Shown piece by piece: positions 34,234 to 42,520 of a DNA stretch of 64,000 nucleotides. Numbering within the stretch: position 1 is the first letter of the stretch; each line of letters begins with the position of its first letter. The notes beneath the pieces were generated by a model, which searched no databases, was not told where the DNA came from, and saw only the letters and a program-made list of their open reading frames with translations. This DNA comes from CAYGLF01 sp964350945 (GTDB lineage: Bacteria > Chlamydiota > Chlamydiia > Chlamydiales > JAAZZY01). Where the stretch lies: the NCBI GenBank assembly GCA_964350945.1, contig CAYGLF010000005.1, forward strand, positions 18,900-82,899, given 5' to 3'. A program made the position numbers and the translations under genes.

Positions 34234-35361
34234 ATGTTAAAACCTTTCAGAGAATACCATCTCCTTCAATTATTTAACCAGCTGGATTCCTCTTGCCCCT
34301 TAGACCTTGCCATTAGTAAATATTTCAGAGCCCATAAAGCTCTGGGCAGTAAAGATCGAAAATTTATTGCTGAAACTTCTTATAAAATGATTCGTTGGCT
34401 TGGGTTGATTGATTACTTTATAACCGCCGACAAAAATTGGGAATCGCGCTTAGAGTCTGTAAAGCAACTGAACTTAGAACAGGCGCTGGAGCAACAACAC
34501 ATTCCGATTCATATTCGCGCAAGCTTTCCCAAGGTGCTTTTTACCCAGCTGGTAAAGGACTTTGGAGAGGCTAAAGCTTTTGAAATTGGAGTCAAAAGCA
34601 ATCAAAGAGCTCCTCTAACGATTCGTATCAACGAACAAAAAATTACAAGAGAGATGTTTTTAGAACGCTTTAAAGTCGAATGGGACTTAACCGAGTGCAA
34701 CCATTCTTCAACAGGCGCCACATTGAAAGACCATCTTAACCTATTTCGCTCCGAAGCTTTCAAAGAGGGCCTCTTTGAAGTTCAAGATGAAGCGAGTCAA
34801 CTAACAGCACAACTTGTTGAAGCAAAGCCTCAACAAAAAGTTCTTGATTTTTGCTGTGGATCTGGAGGGAAGAGCCTTGCATTTGCCCCTGGAATGAAAA
34901 ACAGCGGCTGTATTTTTGCTCATGACATCCGTCTTGGAATCTTAAAACAAGCCAAAAAGCGTTTTAAACGAGCTGGAGTTCAAAACTACCAAATCGTAGA
35001 ACCGCAATCTACACAACTTAAACAACTCAAACAAAATATGGATTGGGTGCTCGTTGATGCCCCCTGCAGTGGGTCGGGGACCTATCGCAGAAATCCCGAT
35101 CTAAAGTGGAAGTTTTCTGAAGAAATGCTAACCTCCATCACTCAACAGCAAAGAGAGATCTTTGATGAAGCCATCCAGTACCTAAAGCCGAAGGGTTACA
35201 TTGTCTATGCAACTTGCAGTCTCTTAAAAAGGGAAAATGAAGAGCAGGTTCAGTTTTTTATGGAAAAATATAAATTAAAATTGGCAAGTAATCCATTGAA
35301 TTCTTCTCAGGAATTAGATACCATGGACGGTTTCTATGGTGCTGTACTATGCAGGTGTTAA
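34234..35361 (+). CDS. rsmB: 16S rRNA cytosine-C5 methyltransferase, RsmB/NOP2 family
   Basis: 375 aa. The N-terminal 110 residues look like a shortened NusB-like RNA-binding domain (GSKDRKFIAETSYKMIRWL). The catalytic domain has DFCCGSGGKSLAFA (SAM site), VLVDAPCSGSGTYRRNPD with the PCS Cys, and YATCSLLKREN with the catalytic TCS Cys. E. coli RsmB is about 50 residues longer, so which cytosine it methylates is uncertain. Confidence 0.88.
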   Translation: MLKPFREYHLLQLFNQLDSSCPLDLAISKYFRAHKALGSKDRKFIAETSYKMIRWLGLIDYFITADKNWESRLESVKQLNLEQALEQQHIPIHIRASFPKVLFTQLVKDFGEAKAFEIGVKSNQRAPLTIRINEQKITREMFLERFKVEWDLTECNHSSTGATLKDHLNLFRSEAFKEGLFEVQDEASQLTAQLVEAKPQQKVLDFCCGSGGKSLAFAPGMKNSGCIFAHDIRLGILKQAKKRFKRAGVQNYQIVEPQSTQLKQLKQNMDWVLVDAPCSGSGTYRRNPDLKWKFSEEMLTSITQQQREIFDEAIQYLKPKGYIVYATCSLLKRENEEQVQFFMEKYKLKLASNPLNSSQELDTMDGFYGAVLCRC

Positions 35362-35415
35362 CATGCAGGGTATGGCTTAATAATAAGAAACCTTTAAGAA
35401 GCAAGGAAAGTATCA

Positions 35416-36477
35416 ATGAAATCTCTAATTTTTAGCTTGTGTATCTCTCTAACAGCGCTTAGTGCTCAAAACCTCATCTCACCCTCTGCGGGGAATCGAA
35501 ATAAGCTTATTATTGAAAACAGAGTCCTCGCACGAATAGATGATCGGCCTATTTCTGTAATTGATGTGATGAAAAAAATGAGCATTCAGTTTTATCTAAA
35601 CTACCCCCACCTATTAGATTCTGAACTTTCCCGTTTCCAGTTTTATAAAGCTGTATGGAGAGACCAACTCGATAAAATTATTGATGATGACCTCATTGCT
35701 ATTGATGCCGACTTAAATAGTGTGACTATCAATGATGGAGAAGTCCGCCAAGAGCTAGAAAAACGATTTGGCCCACAAATTATTTTGACACTTGAAAAGA
35801 TTGGATTAACCTATGATGAAGCATGGAATATGGTAAAAAACGAAACGCTCGCTCAACATATGTTGTATCGCCATCTTTACTTCAAAGGGATCTGTAATTC
35901 TTCTGGGGTCAATGTCTCACCAAATGATCTTTTGACAGCATTCCATGAATATATGCACGAAAACAAAAAACCAGATCACTGGAAGTATCATATTATTTCT
36001 TTTACAGGACCCAATGCTCTTGAGAATGTCAGAAGCTCTCAAAGCGTAATTGATCAACTTCAAGGGGCTAAAAACTTCTCAACGCTTTCAATGAAGCTAA
36101 AGGATGCCATCAGTAATTTCGATGAGAAAAACATTACTATTTCTGATGAGATTGATTTGGCAAGCAATCAAATCCTGGAGTCTCATCGTAATATTTTACT
36201 AAGTTTAGACACCCATAACCTTAGCGAGCCTCTAGAGGAAACTAGTCGCGTCAATAACCAGCCTGTCTACCGCGTGTTCTATCTTTCAAGTTACTCTCCA
36301 GGTGGAGAGGTTAGCCTTTCAGAGGTTGAACAAGAGCTTATGAGACAGCTTCGCAATCAGAAGCATAGCAGTGAACAAATGAGCTATGTAACTTCTCTAA
36401 GGGAACGTTATGGATTAACAAAAGAAGCGATCAACGACTCCCTACCCCAAGACTTTGAACCCTTTCAAATTCGATGA
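35416..36477 (+). CDS. Periplasmic SurA-like chaperone with degenerate parvulin domain
   Basis: 353 aa with a signal peptide (MKSLIFSLCISLTALSAQN). The N-terminal domain is SurA-like: RVLARIDDRPISVIDVMKKM, DQLDKIIDDDLIAIDADL, VRQELEKRFG. The later part keeps a parvulin outline (VIDQLQGAKNFSTLSMKLKDA, LDTHNLSEPLEE) but lacks the GGDLGW-type active-site segment, so isomerase activity is doubtful. It overlaps the rsmA start by 4 bp, as does the equivalent pair CT355-CT354 in C. trachomatis (from memory). Probable role: outer-membrane protein folding. Confidence 0.75.
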   Translation: MKSLIFSLCISLTALSAQNLISPSAGNRNKLIIENRVLARIDDRPISVIDVMKKMSIQFYLNYPHLLDSELSRFQFYKAVWRDQLDKIIDDDLIAIDADLNSVTINDGEVRQELEKRFGPQIILTLEKIGLTYDEAWNMVKNETLAQHMLYRHLYFKGICNSSGVNVSPNDLLTAFHEYMHENKKPDHWKYHIISFTGPNALENVRSSQSVIDQLQGAKNFSTLSMKLKDAISNFDEKNITISDEIDLASNQILESHRNILLSLDTHNLSEPLEETSRVNNQPVYRVFYLSSYSPGGEVSLSEVEQELMRQLRNQKHSSEQMSYVTSLRERYGLTKEAINDSLPQDFEPFQIR

Positions 36478-37322
36478 GCGTTGCAAGCCCCTCCATCCTA
36501 AAGGCGCTTTTAAGAGAAATTGATAAAAAGCCGTGTAAGTCTCTTTCTCAAAATTTCTTAATCGATCAAAACATCATTGATATGATCGTAAAAAGTGCGT
36601 GCTTAACACCTCAGGATACTGTCCTTGAGATTGGACCTGGGATGGGAGCTTTAACACAGTCACTTTTAAAAACCAATGCCACAGTCATTGCCGTTGAAAA
36701 AGATAATCGGCTAGTTCCTTATCTTCGAAAACAGTTTTGCTCTGAGAAACTCTCTGTTATCCAAGGTGACATTTTAACACTAAACCTTCAGAACCTTTTT
36801 ATTAAAAATAAAAAGATTAAAGTGATTTCCAGCCTACCTTATCAAGTAACAAGCCAAATTCTTGACAAATTCTGCCCTCTACACGAGAACATTTCATCAC
36901 TTACTTTTATCATGCAAAAAGAAGTGGCCGAACGTATACAGGAGCCCCCTAACAGTAAAGCATACTCGTTTCTTTCTGTGTTCACTCATTTTTATGCACA
37001 CTGCCAAACTCTTTTTAATATTAGTCCTTCTTGTTTTTTCCCAAAACCTAATGTGCATTCTTCTGTTCTACAGCTAACACTTAAGCAACCACCAATAAAA
37101 AACCATGAAGAATTTATTCATTTTGTAAAAACAGGCTTTAGCCAGAGAAGAAAACAACTCTCGTCTCTTCTTGGAGGCGACTCAAAACTAATTCAAGATC
37201 AAATCGAGCAGCTGGGGTTATCTAGGTATGCCCGTGCTGAAAATTTAGATGTAAAAGATTGGATGCAACTTTTTACATCCTGTACCCATCACTCACCTTT
37301 GGGAATAGATTTAACCCAATAA
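36474..37322 (+). CDS. rsmA: 16S rRNA dimethyladenosine transferase
   Basis: 282 aa. KSLSQNFLIDQNIID, SAM site VLEIGPGMGALTQSLL, ISSLPYQVTSQIL (the N-L/I-P-Y catalytic motif is SLPY here, Ser replacing Asn), FIMQKEVAERI and FSQRRKQLSSLL. It dimethylates two adjacent adenines near the 3' end of 16S rRNA. The Asn to Ser change in NLPY is notable. The 3' end overlaps the convergent carboxypeptidase gene by 34 bp. Confidence 0.93.
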   Translation: MSVASPSILKALLREIDKKPCKSLSQNFLIDQNIIDMIVKSACLTPQDTVLEIGPGMGALTQSLLKTNATVIAVEKDNRLVPYLRKQFCSEKLSVIQGDILTLNLQNLFIKNKKIKVISSLPYQVTSQILDKFCPLHENISSLTFIMQKEVAERIQEPPNSKAYSFLSVFTHFYAHCQTLFNISPSCFFPKPNVHSSVLQLTLKQPPIKNHEEFIHFVKTGFSQRRKQLSSLLGGDSKLIQDQIEQLGLSRYARAENLDVKDWMQLFTSCTHHSPLGIDLTQ

Positions 37323-38545
37323 TTAGCCAAAATAGCAACGACAGCCAATCCCAAAACTAATAAAAAATAAATCCAGAACTTGGATGAGTTTTTAAGAGAA
37401 ATTGCATTTTGTGCATATAGATTAACCTCTTTTAAAAGCACTCCATGTTCGTCTTTTAATTTTAGCTGCCCAACACAATCACCCTTAGCAATGGGAGGTT
37501 CACAATCCCAATGAATTTCACCAGTCACTGATGGCTTTTCAGACGGAAAATACTTAACCCTTACATCTTCCTTCAAAAAAGCTCTCAAGGTCTTCTTCAC
37601 CGCTTTTAGCTGATACCTAAACGGCTGTGCTCCACGCTTTAAATACAAATCATTCACCATTTCCTCTTGAAAGGCTTTCTCAAAAAGAAGCTTCGCGTCT
37701 TCAAACGCTTGATCAGCCTGAGAACACCGCATCAAAACAAGCACCAAGGAGCGATCTTGAAAATGAGCAGACTCTACTAAGCACATTTGAGCATCATTGT
37801 GCACCCCTGTTTTACCACCTGTAACAAAAGGACAAAAAAACCTATTTTCTGGACGAATCAGCAGATTGCTATTTGCAATCCAAGCATTTCCAGATTTTGC
37901 TAGGCTAGGTCGCTGATAACGGCTAGTTTGAATAATTTCACAAAACTTGGGATACTTAAGAGCTTCGTTAAAAATTAAAGCCATATCCGTTGCAGTGGTC
38001 ACGTGCTGTGGGAAATGTAACCCATGGGGGTTGCGGAACACAGTATGCTTACACCCTATTTCCTCTAGATAATCATTTAGATCGGACATAAACTGTGGGA
38101 TAGAGCCACTGACATACTTGGCAATGATATTTGCTGCGTCATTAGCTGAAACAAGCATCAATCCATATAAGAGCTCCTCTAAGGAGAGAGTGTCTCCCTT
38201 GGCTATAGACATGTGCGTCCCCCCTAATACCAGCCAGTGAGCGGGGTGCTTGTATTCCATTCCTTTTTGCATTTCAGAGGTAATCGAGCCCACACAGTCC
38301 TGATCTGCCTCTATTTTAATTTGCAAGTCGCCCCCTGCTTCTTTAAGGGCAAAAAGAGCAGTTGCCACTTTGGTCAGAGAAGCTGGAGGTGTGATTTGGT
38401 CAATATTTTTTTGATATAAAATACGCTGGTTATCTACATTTATTAAGATAGCAATATCTGAATGAATATCAAGATCTTGAATTTGAGCATCAAGTTTAAA
38501 AGCTAGAAACAGAAAAAGAATATTAAACCAGATAAAACGTTTCAT
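37289..38545 (-). CDS. dacF: D-Ala-D-Ala carboxypeptidase, DacF/PBP5 type, membrane anchored
   Basis: 418 aa with a signal peptide. S11 peptidase motifs: SLTK in PPASLTKVATAL, SAN in VSANDAANIIAKYVSG, KTG in VTGGKTGVHND. A PBP5 C-terminal domain follows (RAFLKEDVRVKYFPSEKPS), then a C-terminal membrane segment (FWIYFLLVLGLAVVAILANY). It trims the fifth residue of stem peptides. It starts inside the stop of a second, shorter paralogue (4-bp overlap). Confidence 0.92.
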   Translation of the reverse strand: MKRFIWFNILFLFLAFKLDAQIQDLDIHSDIAILINVDNQRILYQKNIDQITPPASLTKVATALFALKEAGGDLQIKIEADQDCVGSITSEMQKGMEYKHPAHWLVLGGTHMSIAKGDTLSLEELLYGLMLVSANDAANIIAKYVSGSIPQFMSDLNDYLEEIGCKHTVFRNPHGLHFPQHVTTATDMALIFNEALKYPKFCEIIQTSRYQRPSLAKSGNAWIANSNLLIRPENRFFCPFVTGGKTGVHNDAQMCLVESAHFQDRSLVLVLMRCSQADQAFEDAKLLFEKAFQEEMVNDLYLKRGAQPFRYQLKAVKKTLRAFLKEDVRVKYFPSEKPSVTGEIHWDCEPPIAKGDCVGQLKLKDEHGVLLKEVNLYAQNAISLKNSSKFWIYFLLVLGLAVVAILANYWVKSIPKGE

Positions 38546-39441
38546 TTAGAGGTACTTTTAAATCCATGCTTGAATAGCTTAATAGCATCTTCATAATTTT
38601 TTGAACGCGTAGGAGATTGCAAAAGGACAACCACGAGTGTTTTATTCCCTTTTTTCGCAGCAACTACCAGTGTACTTTTAGCCTGGTTATTAAAACCTGT
38701 TTTTCCCCCCAATGCATATGGGTAATAGTAGCTACTTTCCTTAAACAGGAGTTTGTTGTAATTCTTAAGATATCGCTCGCCAGTTTTGTTGGTTGCCGGA
38801 ATCCTATATTGCTTTGTTTTGATAATTTCTCGCAGTTTTGCATTTTTGAGTGCTTCACAAGTCACTATGGCCATATCGTAAGCGGTTGTTGTATGGTTTG
38901 GAAAATGCGTCCCATGAGGGTTTTTAAAGTGGGTATTCTTACATCCTAGCTCTTTGAGATAGACATTCAATTCCTCCATAAAAAGCCCTACAGAGCCACT
39001 GACATGCTTTGCCACCACATTTGAGGCATCATTAGCTGATTCAAGGAGCATACCGTAAAACAGATCCTGCAACCTCATTTTCTCACCCTTGTGAATCTTA
39101 ATATGTGTTCCACCTAAAACCAGCCAGTGCGAAGGATATTTGTACTTGGAGTCAATTGCAAATTTTTTACTAATCGAACCGATGGTATCTTGATCTGCTA
39201 CAGCATAACTAGACCATATATTAGGAGACTTTTTTAAGGCATAAAGAGCTGCAGGTAACTTTGTTATACTTGCCGGGTGATGGATTTGAAAGGCATTTTT
39301 CTGATACAGGATCTTTTTGCTATCTACATCCATTAAGATAGCAGCTCCAGAGTGAAGCTGTAGAGAGGTTTGTTTAGAGAACAAGAAATGAGGGGTCGCA
39401 GTCAGAACAGCAAAAACAGTTAAAAAAAAAGCCCTCTTCAC
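38542..39441 (-). CDS. Second D-Ala-D-Ala carboxypeptidase paralogue, short form
   Basis: 299 aa with a signal peptide. SITK in HPASITKLPAAL, SAN in ESANDASNVVAKHVSG and KTG in LGGKTGFNNQAK are intact. It ends right after the catalytic domain (HGFKSTSK): no PBP5 C-terminal domain and no anchor, so it should be soluble in the periplasm. Long shared stretches with the downstream gene (for example SHWLVLGGTH in this one and AHWLVLGGTH in the other) show a tandem duplication. Confidence 0.9.
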   Translation of the reverse strand: MKRAFFLTVFAVLTATPHFLFSKQTSLQLHSGAAILMDVDSKKILYQKNAFQIHHPASITKLPAALYALKKSPNIWSSYAVADQDTIGSISKKFAIDSKYKYPSHWLVLGGTHIKIHKGEKMRLQDLFYGMLLESANDASNVVAKHVSGSVGLFMEELNVYLKELGCKNTHFKNPHGTHFPNHTTTAYDMAIVTCEALKNAKLREIIKTKQYRIPATNKTGERYLKNYNKLLFKESSYYYPYALGGKTGFNNQAKSTLVVAAKKGNKTLVVVLLQSPTRSKNYEDAIKLFKHGFKSTSK

Positions 39442-39515
39442 AAATGAAAATCCTCCTAGCTACTTATAGTTATACTTTTATAGTTTCTTTTTTTTTTTAT
39501 CAATTAAAAAAGGAT

Positions 39516-39543
39516 TCCATATCAATAAGATATGGATTTTTTT
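39516..39543 (+). terminator. Terminator-like hairpin upstream of the 39.6-kb gene
   Basis: Stem TCCATATC (39516-39523) / GATATGGA (39529-39536), five-base loop and seven T (39537-39543). No plus-strand gene ends here: it lies 100 bp before the next plus-strand start and just behind the divergent carboxypeptidase start. It may be an attenuator or end a short leader RNA. Confidence 0.5.
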
Positions 39544-39643
39544 CACTCCGAATTAAAGTTAACTGGACAGAAAAAAAAAAGTGCAATACAGGATTGAGTA
39601 GAGAGACCAACAATAAGCCTGGTGCTTTGAAAAGGAGAAGAAG

Positions 39644-40069
39644 ATGATCAATCCATCACAGCTCGAAGAGTATTATACCAAGTATACGGAAGACTTAGCA
39701 AAGTGGGCTCCTGATGGCATCGCTAAAATTGATCTGTCATTCCTACAATCTCTAGACCTACTGCACTGCAGTGACTTAGAAATGGAAGATGCTGAGCAAG
39801 AACTCACCCAAATGTTCAATATTATTGAATCTCCCGATAAAATTAGTCTTTACAACAACGAATTTGTAATCTGGATTGTCCCAGACCTTGTAGAAAACGT
39901 ACCAGTTACTTTTGCTCTTATTGCTCAACAACATGAACAGGAGCTTCAATTAGAGATGGTGCTATCAATAGGAGGTCCTTATAATACCCCACGTCTAGTT
40001 CTTAAAATTCTGCAAAAGCTTTTGCAAGATATTCAGGATAACGACAAAGCAATCAATCGCTTAAAATAA
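39644..40069 (+). CDS. Small acidic protein of unknown function (141 aa)
   Basis: Starts at an ATG with AAGGAG 6 nt upstream. The protein is rich in Leu, Glu, Asp and Gln (EDAEQELTQMFNIIESPDK), has a beta-rich middle (NEFVIWIVPDLVEN) and a C-terminal helix. Size and acidity resemble type III secretion chaperones, but no chaperone motif is clear. It lies between dacF and the OM-assembly genes, where C. trachomatis has CT550; orthology is a guess. A hairpin follows the stop. Confidence 0.65.
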   Translation: MINPSQLEEYYTKYTEDLAKWAPDGIAKIDLSFLQSLDLLHCSDLEMEDAEQELTQMFNIIESPDKISLYNNEFVIWIVPDLVENVPVTFALIAQQHEQELQLEMVLSIGGPYNTPRLVLKILQKLLQDIQDNDKAINRLK

Positions 40070-40092
40070 AGTGGACGCGTTCAAGCGCCCAC
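40066..40092 (-). terminator. Hairpin between the convergent 141-aa gene and hsp20
   Basis: GTGGACGC (40071-40078) pairs with GCGCCCAC (40085-40092) with one mismatch and a six-base loop. On the minus strand the stem is followed by TTTATTTT, so it best serves hsp20; on the plus strand the T content is poor. Confidence 0.5.
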
Positions 40093-40104
40093 CTTCTTAA
40101 AGAC

Positions 40105-40569
40105 TTAAGCTTTATGGTCGATCTCATGAATTGGCACATTTAAGATTGAGTGCGCTCCCTCATCGAGCATAAATGAAATGGCTAGCTTTCCATCCGCACA
40201 AGAGGCTGAAACACTCTCTAAATTTGCTTTCTGTGGAATAAAAAGCTGAAATTTGTGGCTCACTTGCCCTTTGTGATGCCACACTACTTTCTCATCATCC
40301 TCTTTAGCTGCCTGCTGAGCTCTTTTAGCATCTACCTTCAAAGTACGTGTGTCCTTGTCGATCGTTGCTGAAAGATCTTTCTCTGAGAATCCGGGTACTG
40401 CTACCTCGACAATGTACTTTCCATCTTTCTCATATATTGAATAGTGACTACTCCCTTTAAAGGAACACTCCCCAAAGTGCTGCAGAGGGATTTCTTTTAA
40501 GTCATAGGGATCACCCCATGATGTCAACGAACTCTGAAAAAAATTATCAAATAACTGTACATTACTCAT
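40105..40569 (-). CDS. Small heat-shock protein (Hsp20/alpha-crystallin)
   Basis: 154 aa from the ATG at 40569 (GAGG upstream); the frame opens 19 codons earlier without a ribosome site. The alpha-crystallin domain runs from YSIYEKDGKYIVEVAVPGFSEKD to the end, with GKLAISFML matching the conserved GxLxI/V/F position and an IxV-like tail (ILNVPI) for oligomer contacts. It holds unfolding proteins. No CIRCE element is seen upstream. Confidence 0.9.
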   Translation of the reverse strand: MSNVQLFDNFFQSSLTSWGDPYDLKEIPLQHFGECSFKGSSHYSIYEKDGKYIVEVAVPGFSEKDLSATIDKDTRTLKVDAKRAQQAAKEDDEKVVWHHKGQVSHKFQLFIPQKANLESVSASCADGKLAISFMLDEGAHSILNVPIHEIDHKA

Positions 40570-40715
40570 ATTAACCTCAGCGATTGTTAGTGGTTTAAAA
40601 AAAACAATTAGATGATAGGAGCACAATCCCTTTTAAATCAATCCCCAACACAATACCCCTTTTGGGCATTTCGTAATAAATATCTCTAAGTGACTTATAA
40701 AAAATAAATTAGAAA

Positions 40716-41291
40716 TTACCAACCATCGACAACATAGTCTACAATTTGTTTTGCAATCTGTTGGTTAAGAGGAGTTTCAGCAATGTCTTGCGCATTTTCT
40801 GAAAAATTAAACTGCCCCAAAGAGAATCCAACCAGGTTGTCAACGCTGTATTCAGGGTCAAAATTATAGGTTACGCTTGTCGACAGATCGGCAGGCCCTA
40901 AAATCACTTTCTGCGTTTCCTCATCTACCACAGAAATTTTCACCAAAATGCTCAAGCGCCTTTCGTTGGGCACCATCCATCTTTGAATATCATTCTCTTT
41001 ATTATAGAAGCGGTCATAACCTATATCTTCATTCTTAAACCCTAAGATTTTTACATGAAGTGAAAGTTCCCCATCACGTTCGCAAGTACTCAGTAAACCA
41101 GACTCTGAGATTTCTTGCGTCAACACAGAGGTTAGTTGCCCATCTAAGTCCCCTTCTACAAATGGAACAGTCATTGTTTGATACTTACAAAGAGGGCTGC
41201 TTTTCACAGCACTGCTGTAACCGCACCCCCCTAAAAAAAGAGTACTGAGACAAACTAGTACACCTAGTAGGCTACTTAAGAAGCTCACCAT
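40716..41291 (-). CDS. lptE: LptE-like lipoprotein
   Basis: 191 aa. Lipoprotein signal with lipobox LGGCGY (Cys23). The start CGYSS, PFVEGDLDGQLTSVLTQEI, LSILVKISVVDEET and the late helix fit LptE, the plug of the LptD LPS translocon. The 5' end overlaps the TPR gene by 20 bp. LptD is not in the window. The assignment rests on architecture and location rather than a signature motif. Confidence 0.65.
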   Translation of the reverse strand: MVSFLSSLLGVLVCLSTLFLGGCGYSSAVKSSPLCKYQTMTVPFVEGDLDGQLTSVLTQEISESGLLSTCERDGELSLHVKILGFKNEDIGYDRFYNKENDIQRWMVPNERRLSILVKISVVDEETQKVILGPADLSTSVTYNFDPEYSVDNLVGFSLGQFNFSENAQDIAETPLNQQIAKQIVDYVVDGW

Positions 41292-42255
41292 TGACCTTCA
41301 GCTCATTAAGCTCGCTCTCCAAGTGCTCTAAACGGGTTTTACATAGACTCGTTGAATGAGCATCTGGAAACTTTTCAATAGCAGTGACATAGTATATCAC
41401 AGAAGCCTTAGGTTTATGGGTTCGCTCATAGAACATCCCTATATCATAAAGACCCTTAGCGTGTATTTCCTTCATCTCTTCAAAGTAATGCTTCACCTTT
41501 TCAATGCGTTCATCACGGGGAAAATTTTGAGTGAATTTTTCAAGATTTAGCTGGGCTAGATCCATAAGATCTGAGTTTCTATATTCAGAGTGACTTTGAG
41601 CGAAGTAAATCTCTCCTATTGAAATATAACCCTCTGGCGCTAAGGAATTTTTAGGAAACATTTTAATTAAACTTTGAAAGCACTCTAGTGCAGTTTTGTA
41701 ATCACGCATCTTTTTTAAAAGAGAGCCTTTTTCATAGTAGGCATGCGCTGCAAGATCATGACTTGGCACCATTTCAATAATTTCTTCATAAATTTCTAGA
41801 GCATCTTCTTTAGCTGAGGCCCACTTAGGAAATTTTTCAGAATCAAATAAGTGTTTTTTTGCCCCGTCTCTAAACTTATTTGCAATTGCAAGTTTATAAT
41901 TCAAAGAATCTTCAAAAAACTTGAGTTTAAATTTACTGCTCAGGTACTCAGTGAGCATTTTATTGGAGGTATGATACTCTCCTAAGTGATAGTTGCAGAC
42001 TGCTTGAAAATACAAAGCATCTTCAAATACCTGAGAGTCCTTATAGTATTCTCTTATCGAAGAAAAGTTTTGCAAAGCTACATTCCAGTCTTTATTCTCC
42101 ATTTTTTGGACACCGGCATTAAAAAATGCCATGTCCGATATTTCGACATTCTTCAAACTCGAATCAGAGCCTGCACCTTCAACTTCAGAACTTATAAGCA
42201 GTTGGCTTCCAATTAGAAAAACCAAAACAAAACACATTTTTAACTTCATTCTCAC
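41272..42255 (-). CDS. Exported TPR protein, BamD/CpoB-like
   Basis: 327 aa with a signal peptide (MKMCFVLVFLIGSQLLISSEVEGAG) but no lipobox Cys, so it is not an evident lipoprotein as BamD is in E. coli. Five or more TPR-like repeats are seen (AFFNAGVQKMENKDWNVALQ, LYFQAVCNYHLGEYHTSNKML, AYYEKGSLLKKMRDYKTALE, GMFYERTHKPKASVIYY). Position beside the LptE-like gene and dnaE matches C. trachomatis CT547/CT546. Likely in outer-membrane assembly. Confidence 0.75.
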   Translation of the reverse strand: MRMKLKMCFVLVFLIGSQLLISSEVEGAGSDSSLKNVEISDMAFFNAGVQKMENKDWNVALQNFSSIREYYKDSQVFEDALYFQAVCNYHLGEYHTSNKMLTEYLSSKFKLKFFEDSLNYKLAIANKFRDGAKKHLFDSEKFPKWASAKEDALEIYEEIIEMVPSHDLAAHAYYEKGSLLKKMRDYKTALECFQSLIKMFPKNSLAPEGYISIGEIYFAQSHSEYRNSDLMDLAQLNLEKFTQNFPRDERIEKVKHYFEEMKEIHAKGLYDIGMFYERTHKPKASVIYYVTAIEKFPDAHSTSLCKTRLEHLESELNELKVNGELLK

Positions 42256-42520
42256 ACCTCTGTCTTTAGATCGCTTGGGGTCTTTGAATCGACTAAATAT
42301 TAAATAATGAATACTTTAGGAAGTTAGGTAGTTCCACTAAGAAGATTCATTATAATACTAAACTTACTACAGTCGAGCAACGTCACATAAGTGATATCTC
42401 AATATCAAATATAATTTCCCATAAATTTGACACATTTTACCTGATGATCATTTAAATCAGCAACTATCTTTAGACTCCAAGATAAATTAATGTGTAAATA
42501 GGGGTTGGGGTAAATAGCAT

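Noticed and set aside
39444..39647. 67-aa plus-strand ORF
   Set aside because: Contains the terminator hairpin and its T-tract, has no ribosome site, and its composition is low-complexity.
40570..40715. CIRCE (HrcA) operator before hsp20
   Set aside because: No TTAGCACTC-N9-GAGTGCTAA match could be found.
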